This document shows positions 43,762 through 54,408 of a DNA stretch of 64,000 nucleotides, one piece after another (within the stretch, counting starts at the first letter, position 1; every line of letters begins with the position of its first letter). Source of the DNA: Pelobates cultripes. Lineage: Eukaryota > Chordata > Amphibia > Anura > Pelobatidae. Where the stretch lies: the NCBI GenBank assembly GCA_933207985.1, contig OW240918.1:117446497-117510496 (forward strand), in the 5' to 3' direction. A model generated the notes under the pieces. That model was given only the letters and a program-made list of their open reading frames with translations. It made no database searches and was not told the origin of the DNA. The translations under genes and the position numbers were made by a program.

Positions 43762-43881
43762 CCTGGTGGTCCAGTGGTTGAAGTCCCTAGTGGTCCAGTG
43801 GTTGAAGTCCCTGGTGGTCCAGTGGCAGCAGTCCCTGGTGGTCCAGTAGCAGCAGTCCCTGGTGGTCCGGTGGGATGACTG
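43762..43881 (+). repeat. 24-bp tandem repeat, five copies
   Basis: Units of CCCTGGTGGTCCAGTGG plus seven variable bases (TTGAAGT, CAGCAGT). The first four copies are close; the fifth is diverged. Confidence 0.93.
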
Positions 43882-45850
43882 TTACGTCTGCAGTAACAGT
43901 TCAGTCTGCCCTAAGGCGATTTAGGCGGACGTGGTAACTCATGTGGGCACTATGTGGTCATAACTTGTCATTCTCAGGTCTGTCGTGGGATGTGTAAGAA
44001 TTCTCACAGGCTCACTGGGACCCTGACAGAAGGTCATACTATAAAGCTACTGGGTGATGCTCATCTCTGAGTCCGCTTCACAGTGGGATTGCTCCAAAGA
44101 TGGCGCTGGGGCCTTCTCGGGCCTAGCACGGAAGATCGGTGCCACCGATGCATTGCGGGATTTTCCACCCCCCCATTTGGTGAGACGGTTACAGGGGGTA
44201 TACCAGGGTACAGGTATGGGTTTGTCGGGATTCGGGGGCTCAGGTGCTGTAGAGGGCTATGGATTTGGATAAGTCGTGGCAGAGCTCAGGGATTATGCTG
44301 CCATTCACTTGCAAGTTTGACTCCACCCCCAGTAAGATAAATATTTTAAGTACACCAACCTCATAAATTAACACACTCATGCACCTCCGTCTCCCACTAT
44401 GACTTAAAAAAGAAAGAACTGCTTTCTTCCATTTTTCCTCCACAGTATATATTCACTCCATCACTCCAGTTCCTACTTGGTATGCATACACCTAAATGAA
44501 TACCTTTTATCTAATTTCTCTAACTCATCTCCCTCAGTTCATCTTGTCAAAACTTCTAGAACATCTCCCTGCATTCCAACACATCTCCTTCAGCAACATT
44601 CCTCCATAAAACCTCTACACACACATTTTCTCCAATACATCTCCCCATACCTCACCCATTACATCTCCCCCAGACTTATCCTTCCTTAGTACCACTCTTT
44701 TCATACATGTCTCTTCTCAGCCATATTTTTCCCCAGTAGACATTTCCCCAACCACATAACTCCCTAGTACATTCTCCACTAAATATATAACACTGGCTGC
44801 ATAGCCATATCCAGAACTTTCTCTCGCCACATTCCTCCCTAGTACATCTCCCTCCATCCTCTTCGGAACACCTGCTCAGTACTTTTTCCCCAGCCACATT
44901 ACCCCATTTTATTTCCCCAAACCCTCCCCAGAATATCTATCCAGAACATCGTTACCAGCCCATTTCATCCACCCGACCCTCCAATAGATCTCTCCATGCC
45001 CAAAACATCCACATTTCATCCACCCGACCCTCCAATAGATCTTACCATGCCCAAAACATCTCCTCGCATGCCTTTGTAACGCTCTCCCTACTTTTGCCCC
45101 CAGCAATCTACCCCCCTGCACAGTTAATCTTTCTACAATTCACAAGTAAATTTCTCACACAAACGTATACACAGACTCACACACAGCAGTGTACACTTAA
45201 AAATATACTTACACATTCTCAAAAATAGATTGCAGTGACAGATGCAGTGTCAATGCAACAAAATTACTATATTTAGATGCAATAGGTTTGGAGCTTAGAG
45301 CATCTCTTTAAGAATGAGCTGGCAAGGTAAAACATTTGTATCTCAAATAAATATTTTATATTCAACTATAACTAGCAGCAAAGGGTATATTTATTGAGTT
45401 TATTCTTGTGTTTCAAATAGCATGTTGCTATGAAAATATATTTTATTAAACAAAAACACGTGATCAAAATATTTTTCATTTTATGTTTTTACAAATTGTA
45501 GAGGAGGGTAATTTTCACTTATATTTTTTACACTTTTTTCTATTCATCTTTTTAGTGTAGTATAGTTTATGTTTGTGGAGTGAGATCTATATAAATGCTC
45601 CAGCTACGAGAAGTTTATCAATTATTTAGAAGACCTGTCTCAAAATTTCTCAGTCCTGTAGAACCTGCATGATATGTATCATTCGTATTTGTCTTCAAAG
45701 TCTCAAGCTAAATATTCTAAATAAAATATTAAACATCATGATCATTTTATATAAAAAGTGAAACTTTATTTGAAGCACAAATCGAAGCAGAAGTTTAAAG
45801 TAGAAATCAAGCTAGCTAAAGTAGTCGTATGATTTTTGTCTTCACTTATG
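43882..45850. other. No gene recognised; one 52-bp tandem duplication
   Basis: Pyrimidine-rich CATCTCCC-type sequence at 44540-45120. Within it TTTCATCCACCCGACCCTCC and what follows occurs at 44962-45009 and again at 45014-45061. Nothing else is recognised. Confidence 0.6.
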
Positions 45851-45858
45851 CCTCCAAC

Positions 45859-46365
45859 CAGACCCGGACTGGCCATCGGGCACACCGGGCAAATGCCAGG
45901 TGGACCGCGATTTCCATGGGCTGAGGCCGGAAGGGGAGATCACAGGATCTCCCCTGTCGGCCCATGCAGGGCTGGCACTATCCGAGCGCCGGCCCTGCTG
46001 ATTTCCATGACGGGCCAGTGGGGAGATCAAAGATACCTCACTGGCCCACATACAGTGTATTGTGGCCACTGAAGGGGGAGAGAGGACAGGAGACAGGAGA
46101 TGAACCCAGAGGAACTCTATCTTGAAGCTCTGCTGGTTTCCTCTCGCGAGATCCGGGGCGTTGCCATGGCAAGTTCACTCACCACTAGCACCACCAGGGA
46201 TGGCAGCACACCCCGCCTCCTCCCCCTCCCAGGCTAGGGGATATAATCAGTGCCTGTTTATTTTTTATTTATTTTTTTAATTAATATATAGTGATAATTT
46301 CTGCCCACGCCCTCCCCCCTAACACTCAAGCTCTCCAAACATATTCACGCACCAGCACCCTCACT

Positions 46366-46397
<32 letters not shown>

Positions 46398-46886
46398 CCC
46401 TGACATTCACAGCACCCTCACACACACAGTTTCCTCACATGCACATAGCACCCTCACTCAAACACAGCACCCTCACACACACACTGCACCCATCACACAC
46501 ACAGCACACTCACATAGCACCCTTACCCACACAGTACCCCCCAACACACACACAGCACAACTCTTTCCTGGCATTTCTGTCTCCTGATATCCCATCTATG
46601 GAGACACCAGAGACAAATTTCAAGGAAACACAATGCAAGCATGTTATTAAATTTGCTTGCACTGTGCAGAACAAAAACAGGGCATTTTTCTCATGCTAGA
46701 GCTCTTCAGCAGAGCTCTGCGCACGGTCTGCCCTGGAAGAGCATTGAACCAACATGCTCACTTTGAGATGGGGTGTTCTTGCCATTGGTGATGACAAAAC
46801 ACACCCTATTTGGCCTCGCCCCCTTTCTAGTGGGCCGCTGTAATTAAAAAATGCCCGGCCTGAATTTTCTTCCCAGTCTGGCCCTG
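45859..46886. mobile_element. Non-autonomous hAT-type element with CA-rich core
   Basis: Flanks CCTCCAAC (45851-45858) and CCACCAAC (46887-46894) match at 7 of 8 positions. Tips CAGACCCGGACTGG and the inverse of CCCAGTCTGGCCCTG are imperfect inverted repeats of the CAGGGCCGGACTGG type. Interior modules (GGGGAGATC, CCGAGCGCCGG, CTCGCGAG, then CA-rich AGCACCCTCAC units) correspond to those of 35395-36449 in reverse order and orientation. No transposase. Confidence 0.82.
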
Positions 46887-46894
46887 CCACCAAC

Positions 46895-47663
46895 CCATTC
46901 ATAATTTCTGTTCAAACTTTTCAACAATACAGATAATGTATCACAATATATTTAATGCAAAAACACAATTTAACTTTAGTCTTTGAAGGTTTGGCAAAAA
47001 TGACTTTCACAAGTGCATGACTGGTTCATAACTGAAGACCACATTGATTTTCCAACTTTCTTCTTTAATATTCTCTTGAGATGTCATATACACTGTACAC
47101 ATCACCCTTACAATCTCTTTATCGTTTTTTTCGTTAATATCTCTGCTGAAATCTTGGCATTTTCCATCACCATCCTTCTGGTTGGTTTAATATTAACATT
47201 TCTTTCTCCGACATCTGTAGTGGATGTATAGTAGGTCAACAGATCTAGTAAGTTTATTTTGCACATATCTAATTAGTGCACATTTTCATAATGATAATAT
47301 AGACATTACATTTGCGCTTAATGCTTAATGTTTGTGTAATGTCTTAGGTTAATCATTTAGGTTTATGGTTATTGTTTGCTTTATGACTTTGAAACAAAAT
47401 TAGTGTATACAGTCATTGTACTTATGAATTATGGATTATAAAGTCTACTTAGCAAGTCTGAAAATATTTGGGAGACGTGTACAGCATAACAGTAATATCA
47501 TGTTTATAGCTAACCATTATAAAAAGGATTATATTTCATACCTTGTTTAATGTCTTCTACCTTAACTTCCAGAATGTTTTATTTGAGTTTTTGTTTGTTT
47601 GTAATTCTATTTAGAACCTGCATGATAATGTACTGGTTCTACTCAATATTTTTCTTTAATGTG
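46895..47663. other. No gene recognised
   Basis: AT-rich sequence. The 72-codon ORF at 47013 is hydrophobic but has no supporting features. Confidence 0.55.
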
Positions 47664-48403
47664 AGTGCCCAAATGCACAAGGTGTGCAATACTCAGAGAC
47701 ATGGCCAAGGTAAGAAAGGCTGAAAGACGACCACCACTGAACAAGACACACAAGCTGAAACGTCAAGACTGGGCCAAGAAATATCTCAAGACTGATTTTC
47801 CTAAGGTTTTATGGACTGATGAAATGAGAGTGAGTCTTGATGGGCCAGATGGATGGGCCCGTGGCTGGATTGGTAAGGGCAGAGAGCTCCAGTCCGACTC
47901 AGACGCCAGCAAGGTGGAGGTGGAGTACTGGTTTGGGCTGGTATCATCAAAGATGAGCTTGTGGGGCCTTTTCGGGTTAAGGATGGAGTCAAGCTCAACT
48001 CCCAGTCCTACTGCCAGTTCCTGGAAGACACCTTCTTCAAGCAGTGGTACAGGAAGAAGTCTGCATCCTTCAAAAGAAACATGATTTCATGCAGGACAAT
48101 GCTCCATCACACACGTCCAAGTACTCCACAGCGTGGCTGGCAAGAAAGGGTATAAAAGAAGAAAATCTAATGACATGGCCTCCTTGTTCACCTGATCTGA
48201 ACCCCATTGAGAACCTGTGGTCCATCATCAAATGTGAGATTTACAAGGAGGGAAAACAGTACACCTCTCTGAACAGTGTCTGGGAGGCTGTAGTTGCTGC
48301 TGCACGCAATGTTGATGGTGAACAGATCAAAACACTGACAGAATCCATGGATGGCAGGCTTTTGAGTGTCCTTGCAAAGAAAGGTGGCTATATTAGTCAC
48401 TGA
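47664..48403 (+). pseudogene. DD37E transposase pseudogene
   Basis: Nearly the same protein as at 8200-9216 from VPK-TRCAILRDMAKVRK onward, but lacking about the first 93 residues. One A is missing near 47875 (in the GGTAAGGGCAG context) and one T near 48086 (GATTTCATGC context), shifting the frame twice. The catalytic blocks VLWTDEMRVSL, MQDNAPSHTSKYS and DLNPIENLW are all still legible, with the same 37-residue spacing. Substitutions are few (for example VKDG for VEDG, YISH for YIGH at the end). Both copies therefore derive from one young family. This one cannot encode a full transposase. Confidence 0.92.
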
Positions 48404-48732
48404 TTTGTTTTTGTTTTGTTTTTGAATGTCAGAAATGTATATTTGTGAATGTTGAGATGTTATATTGGTTTCACTGGTAATAATAAATAATTGAAATGGG
48501 TATATATTTGTTTTTTGTTAAGTTGCCTAATAATTATGCACAGTAATAGTCACCTGCACACACAGATATCCCCCTAGCATAGCTAAAACTAAAAACAAAC
48601 TAAAAACTACTTCCAAAAATATTCAGCTTTGATATTAATGAGTTTTTTGGGTTCATTGAGAAAATGGTTGTTGTTCAATAATAAAATTAATCCTCAAAAA
48701 TACAACTTGCCTAATAATTCTGCACTCCCTGT
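47664..48732 (+). mobile_element. DD37E Tc1-like element, 5'-truncated second copy
   Basis: Homology to the element at 7873-9434 begins abruptly at GAGTGCCCAAA (about residue 94 of the transposase) and runs to the intact tip ending CTGCACTCCCTG at 48732, followed by TATA. The left end is absent. Confidence 0.9.
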
Positions 48733-49285
48733 ATATGAAGGCTATATAAAGACAATTGATCTCACATCCTTGTTCCCAACTAAGACATAGCATTGTTGTT
48801 TGTGCCACCATGTTTTTGGTGGGTGGAGAACGTATGAATGAGGACTCGTGAATGGTAAGAATATTTATTTGGAATAATTGTTTTCTTTTTTTTTTTTTTT
48901 AAAGCATAGTGAGAATATCATCTTGTACATTGTAAATTCAGTAGTAAGAAGTAATAGCTAGTAAACAATGTGGATACAGATATACAGCACATTTTGTTTT
49001 TGAGGGATAAACAAATCAACACAGTGCTAGGCTTGACATCAGAATACTAGTAGCTGGTAGAGACATATTTATTTATTTATAAAATATTTTACCAGGATGG
49101 ATACATTGAGATTTCTCACGTTTTCAAGTATATTCTGGGTGCACAAAACATTGCATTGTTACAATAGGATACAATATTACAAAAATACAATATACAAACA
49201 ATATATATATATATATATAATACACAATATATATATATAATACACAAGATCCAGCGCACTCCCTATCCACTAAACAGCAACTTCA
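48733..49285. repeat. Intergenic; LINE 3'-like repeat at about 49064-49170
   Basis: TTTATTTATAAAATATTTTA followed by CCAGGATGGATACATTGAGA resembles a LINE/SINE 3' region widespread in frogs and fish. Otherwise a T-run (48889-48901) and TA microsatellites near 49201-49240. Confidence 0.4.
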
Positions 49286-49774
49286 ATGTTGACAGATTTT
49301 ATTAGTTTTTTTAAAAACACCTAATCCAGGCAAAAATAATAGGTGTTTGGTTACATTATATGATCATACATTGCATAAGCCTGCCACAGTGTCAATGTAC
49401 CCCATCTTTGGCAGGTCCTACACTAACAGCCTAATGAGATTAACCCACTTACTTGGGGGGGAAAAAGTGCAGCCCCCTGCTTTCATATATATATATATTT
49501 GGGAGTCTAGCCAGCTCCTTGGTTTTGCACCCCTCCCTGTCACAGGTGCCTCATCCCAGGGCCCTATTTAGCCTTGTACTGCAGAGAGCCACAGATGGAA
49601 TTTTCCCCCCAAGTAAGTGGGTTAATCTCATAAAAGCAGACATTAGGCTGTTAGAGTAGGACCTGCCAAAGATGGGGTACAATGATGTTGCGGCAGGCTT
49701 ATGCAATGTATGATCATATTATTGTCTAGATTAGGTATTTTTAAAAATAACTAATAAAATCTGTCAACGTTGAC
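49286..49774. repeat. Inverted-repeat element with about 175-bp arms
   Basis: Arms 49286-49461 and 49602-49774 are diverged inverses (TCAATGTTGACAGATTTTAT outer end; CCAAGTAAGTGGGTTAATCT inner side). The 140-bp centre holds a short TA run. No coding and no clear duplication. Confidence 0.8.
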
Positions 49775-49779
49775 AAAAC

Positions 49780-49877
49780 CATAGGACTTAAAAAGGGTGT
49801 ACTTTCCTTTTCCCATGACTGACTATCTATCTATCTATCTATCTATCTAATATCTCTCTCTCATCTCTCCCTCTCAA

Positions 49878-49916
<39 letters not shown>

Positions 49917-50061
49917 TTATCTCTCTCAATGTATTGTTGTTTATCTTAGGTTGTATTTACTTTATTTTAAGACCTGCTAAGGATCAGATAATAGTTATCA
50001 TGTCCTGACAAAACCATAGAATTAAATAAGGGTGTACTTTCTTTTTCCCATGACTGACTAT
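49780..50061 (+). repeat. Duplicated 50-bp unit preceding microsatellites
   Basis: Similar ~50-bp blocks (ACAAAACCATAG...GGGTGTACTTTC...CCCATGACTGACTAT) occur at about 49784-49830 and 50008-50061. Each leads directly into a CTAT-type microsatellite. The first is followed by TCTA and TCTC runs to 49927. Confidence 0.85.
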
Positions 50062-50115
50062 GTATGTATGTATGCATCTATCTATCTATCGATCGATCTA
50101 TCTATCTTTCTATCG

Positions 50116-50147
<32 letters not shown>

Positions 50148-50553
50148 ATCCATCTATCTTTCTATCATCTATCGATCTATCTATCTATCTATCGTTCTAT
50201 CTATCTATCGTTCTATCTATCCATCTATCCATCTATCCATCTATCTATCTATCGATCGATCGATCTATCTATCTAGATATATTTCTATCATCTATTGATC
50301 TATCCATCTATCGATCTATCTATCTATCGTTCTATCGTTCTATCTATCTATTGTTCTATCCATCTATCCATCTATCGATCTATCTTTCTATCTATCGATC
50401 GATCGATCGATCTATCTATCTATATTTCTATCATCTATCGATCTATCCATCTATCGATCTATCGATCTATCTATCTATCTATCTATCCATCTATCTATCT
50501 ATCTATCGTTCTATCGTTCTATCGATCTATCTATCTATCTATCTATCTATCTA
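50062..50553 (+). repeat. (TCTA)n microsatellite, about 490 bp
   Basis: TCTA repeats with interspersed TCGA and TTCT variants. It gives long Ile/Tyr/Leu/Ser frames in all plus-strand phases that are not genes. Confidence 0.97.
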
Positions 50554-50599
50554 TTATTGCAAGTCACCTTGCCAGGTTCACAGCACTTTATGTTATTAA

Positions 50600-51539
50600 A
50601 TATTTTCTGATTTATTTGCTTATTTTATAACACATAGTAATGCAGCCACAGCAACATCTGTTACCTTGGAGTTTTTTTGCCGAAGTCAATTTCCATAAAT
50701 ATAAAGACATATATATTGTATCTTTTCTAAAAGAATATCTCCAGAGCACCATCAATTGCTTACAGAAAAATAATGTGTTGCTGTAAAACAAAAATCTCAT
50801 TAGTTCTTTTCTAACTGCACAAACACCAAGTCCCACAATGTCAGTTGTATTTCTGAGATATCTTTGCATGTACAAGTGACCTTAAAGATCACCCCAGCAG
50901 ACTTTAACAGGACTGTGACCCAAACAATTAATCCCGGGTGTTAGTAAAGATTTACAGTGGCTTGGTAACCTTAGAGCTGCGTTGGAAAGATGCCAGAAAA
51001 ATCTACATAGAAAAAAAATTCATTTTCAATAAAAACAAACAGTGTTTGAATTTGATGAATTGCAAGTAAATGTGTAGGAATAAGAAATAGGTTATATGTG
51101 TGATTTTCTGCACAATATTAAAAATGCTAATGAGATTTGATCTGTTTTACTTGCTGTTTCTTATAACAAATCCTTGAATTTTTATTTTAAGCCATACAGA
51201 GCATTTACCAAGTGGAAAATTAAAGAGTTTATTATTTTAATCCATATGTATATTTATTATAATTGTCAAGTCTCTCCAGAGTCTTCTTACATAGCAGCAC
51301 AACCAGGGTCCTTAAAAGAAATGTCAATAGAATGATCATCTAAATTGATCTGGCTACCAAAGGCTGTATTGTGGCAATAGGGAAAATCAATATTGACCCA
51401 AGGGATAATGATCAGGCGATCAAATCAAGATGAGTATTGTTACATTAAACCTGGGGTTTATGGACACCATCATTGATGTACCATAAGGGGTCTGTTGCTA
51501 GGTTCCTGCTACTTCCTCAAAGTTAACATTCCTACATAA
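50600..51539. other. No gene recognised
   Basis: AT-rich sequence with no supported feature. Confidence 0.55.
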
Positions 51540-51913
51540 TATCTCGTGTTCCCTTTCAATTTTCGCAAGGAGCCTCAAGATCTCCAGTATAAGCACCAGC
51601 TATGTATGTGCCTTCCGCCATAAAATACTGTTCTGGGGAAATGTCAATATATACGAAAAGATAATTCTCTGGTTTCATTTGAATTGTCTTTGCAAAAATT
51701 TCCCTGAAGTCAAAATAACCCTTAAAACTCTACCATTAATTCACACATGGGGTCACTCGTCTTGGGTAGCCCAACTTCTTTTATTCCAGCCTTATCTATA
51801 ATCACCTGAAACTCTGTTGTGGGGGGAAAGAGAAACAACATTACAGCTCTTTCTAGGGAGCCCAACCTAGATCTCTTCTGGCAAATCGGGATACTCTGGG
51901 GACTCTCACTCAT
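51540..51913 (-). pseudogene. Unidentified protein-like fragment with one frameshift
   Basis: The minus strand opens MSESPQSIPICQKRSRLGSL at 51913 and runs 63 codons to ELMVEF at 51722. After a single frame change near 51722 the next frame reads GYFDFREIFAKTIQMKPENY, then ISPEQYFMAEGTYIAGAYTG, and stops near 51557. The joined fragment of about 115 residues has normal protein composition with alternating hydrophobic stretches, unlike repeat-derived frames nearby. I do not recognise the family and find no domain motif, splice site or poly-A tail that would settle its origin. It could be a processed host pseudogene, an exon with an assembly or sequencing error, or part of an unknown mobile element. 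Confidence 0.35.
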
Positions 51914-52449
51914 TCTTACTTATTTAATTATTCTTTCATACAGCAGCTCCGATCTGTCACCAGGCCTTTTTTGTTGATAGTTCAGGAAGCACCTGGGAAT
52001 ATTCATGAGCTGTGAAGGCAACAGTCAAAGAGATGAAGCATTTAAGACAGGGATAAAAGCTGATGAGAGCCAAGGGATAAGTATACAAGCACTATCACAT
52101 AGACAGGAGAGTCTCTGTAAGAAAAACAATTACCACAGTAACTATTAGATAGAATAACAGAAAGCCATTCGGTTAACTGACCTGTTAAAAGATATTACTT
52201 CATTGGTGCTAATGAAAGACAATAGAGTTCAAAGTTCATTAATATAGTGTCAATGTTAGAATGTAAAATAATCACTTATTGGAAGAAATGACTTGCTAAA
52301 AGGAAGCATACCATTTACTATCTAAGCAACAATAATACAATGATATGATGAAGAACATATGTAGTAAGGTATTACAACCAGTAAATAACATATATTAGAG
52401 ATGGTCGAGAAGGCTTTAAAAAATTTACCAAATTAAAGGGTGTGTGTAA
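51914..52449. other. No gene recognised
   Basis: No motif-bearing ORF. Confidence 0.55.
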
Positions 52450-52463
52450 AAATATATATATAC

Positions 52464-52496
<33 letters not shown>

Positions 52497-52497
52497 A
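52450..52497. repeat. (TA)n(GA)n microsatellite
   Basis: A TA run followed by GA repeats, directly beside the Penelope-like tail. Confidence 0.9.
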
Positions 52498-52499
52498 AG

Positions 52500-52665
52500 A
52501 ATAGGCTGCACTCACTGTCTTTAAATGTAGAAATTCCAGTTTCCTTTTACTTATTCATTCATGTTTCAATGAACATCCACCATACTGTGTGAAGTTGCAG
52601 AAAAATAAAGAGGCAGGTTGACGTTTCATTCTCACTTGGTGACTTTCATCGGGACCAAAAAAAAA
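52500..52665 (-). repeat. Penelope-like 3' tail
   Basis: The minus strand reads GTCCCGATGAAAGTCACCAA, then GAATGAAACGTCAACC and an A/T-rich end. A 'GATGAAAG...GAAACGT' order is the common 3' signature of Penelope-like insertions. No coding retained. Confidence 0.45.
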
Positions 52666-52976
52666 CAATCATATCATACCAATCATATCTTTCAGAATTT
52701 TTATTTTTTTATTTTATTTAAAACGTAGTGAACAATACTATGCAAAAGGAAAAAAAAAGTATATATATAAAATATACCAAAAAGTATAAAAAAACATAAT
52801 GACAAAATGACAAGATAACCATAATAACATAAAAAACAAATAGTTCGAACAGCAATGATTTTGTACGTATCTAAAATATACTAAACGTAATCTTTTGGCA
52901 TTTCCATAAAAAAAAAAAAAATAATAATAATAATAAAAAAAAAATTAAAAAAAAAAAATATATATATATATATAAA
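52666..52976. repeat. A-rich low-complexity and (TA)n
   Basis: Poly-A, TAA and TA runs, notably 52910-52974. Confidence 0.85.
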
Positions 52977-54408
52977 CTAATGAAAAAAGGCTTGCATTTA
53001 CTGTCTTATAGTATTAAACAAGGTTTTCTTTATTCAGAATTATTTCATAAAAATATCACATATATCACAAATATAACGTTTCAGCCCTCGTCCAGGGTAT
53101 CCGTTTTTCCGATATAGACTAACACGCATGGGCAGGAAATTTTACCTTCAACCACCCACATAAAAATAAAAGTTACAGAATTCGTTATACCATTACATGC
53201 AAGACACCATTTGTCATCTATAAAATTTCCTGCCCATGCAGGTTAGTCTATATCGGAAAAACGGATACTCCATTATGTGAGCGTATCAGGGGGCACAGAC
53301 CTAATATAAGAACAGCTTATAGGGATGGCTATACAGATAAGCCAGTGGCCAAGCATTTTTTGGAGTTTGGTCACTGCCTTGCTACACTTAAATTCATGGC
53401 AATTGACCATATACCACAACCACTATGTGGTGGAGATGGCAGCAAGATGCTGTTAAAGAAAGAGACATTTTGAATTCATGAACTCAATATGGTGTCGCCA
53501 TATGGCCTGAATGAATTACTATCCTATCACCCCTTTATACAAAATTAAGCTACGCTAAATCATCTTGCCAAAGATTTTTTTTCTAAATAGCTTTTTTTTT
53601 TTTATCATAATTGTTTTTGGTAAATTTAGTAAAAAATGTTTTCCTGACAAGTCTTCGACAGATATTGTTTTAACGAGATCATGGCGCAAGATCAAGATAA
53701 GAATAATTTTTTTGTTACCTGATTTTGCATTGTGAAAAAATGCATATATACACACACTACAAGTGTTGTGAGCTTGAAGACCATATTTTTGGTTGATATA
53801 TGCCTCTATTTTTAAATTTATGATGCTCCACTATATATATTATACTGAGCTTAATTTTTTAAGGCGCTGTTTCACTTCATGAAAGCACTGTATCACTTTC
53901 AGTACAGTGTTTCTTTGGTAATATCTTGCTCTCTGCACTTCACTTACTTGCATTTAGCACCTTATATATATGTGCACTTTATTTTTAGCCCAAGTAAGCC
54001 AATCACTTTATCAGAGGATATCTCTCATATATCTGGTGATCTTGGTTTTTATTTTCTCGATACTTTACACCCTTTGTTAATGTTACCACGGTGTATCTGG
54101 CGTCAGCATGTAACCATAGTAACCAGGTTACCCGCTGCCTTACTATTTCCGGGTACGACACGCACGCACATGCGCACATGGCCCGGCGAGACGCCAATAC
54201 TCCGATCTCAATCACCTGAGGTGAGTCAATTTCTCTTCTTATGGGCTATTAAATACAGTACTTTTTGCTAGTTTTGTGTTGTCGATTAAAACCTCAAAGA
54301 AAGCCCCGGACAAGGGCTGAAACGTTGATGTGATGTTTTTATGGAATATTTCCAAATAAAGAAAACCTCATTTAATACTATAAGACTTTGAGCTTTTTTC
54401 ATTAGTGT
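52977..54408 (+). mobile_element. Penelope-like element, inverted head-to-head copies
   Basis: The right part (53147-54408, plus) holds the GIY-YIG coding end and a 3' region with CGGACAAGGGCTGAAACGTT and an AATAAAGAAAACCT end. The left part (52977-53144) is an inverted copy in which the start of the GIY-YIG block joins directly to the same 3' region, with the coding between deleted. The two GIY-YIG starts face each other. Such inverted pairs are typical of Penelope-like insertions. Reverse transcriptase is absent. Confidence 0.82.
53147..53548 (+). pseudogene. GIY-YIG endonuclease of a Penelope-like element
   Basis: One plus-strand frame of 134 codons to the stop at 53546-53548. It has YRIRYTITCKTPFVIYKISC, then CPCRLVYIGKTDTPLCERIR with the VYIGKT core (a GIY-YIG variant), and RGHRPNIRTAY. 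Then come KPVAKHFLEFGHC, CGGDGSKMLLKKETF and IHELN.VSPYGLNELLSY. This is the full order of a PLE nuclease: catalytic Tyr/Gly, Arg, His and the C-terminal GLN box. A TGA at 53471-53473 replaces the Trp expected before IHELN. The frame is otherwise open but has no start, since the reverse transcriptase part is missing. In an intact element the nuclease nicks target DNA for reverse transcription. Confidence 0.85.

Noticed and set aside
46291..46699. His/Thr/Pro-rich ORFs
   Set aside because: Produced by CA-rich repeats inside a hAT-type element.
50032..50630. ORFs of up to 179 codons rich in Ser-Ile-Tyr-Leu
   Set aside because: Translations of the TCTA microsatellite in three phases.
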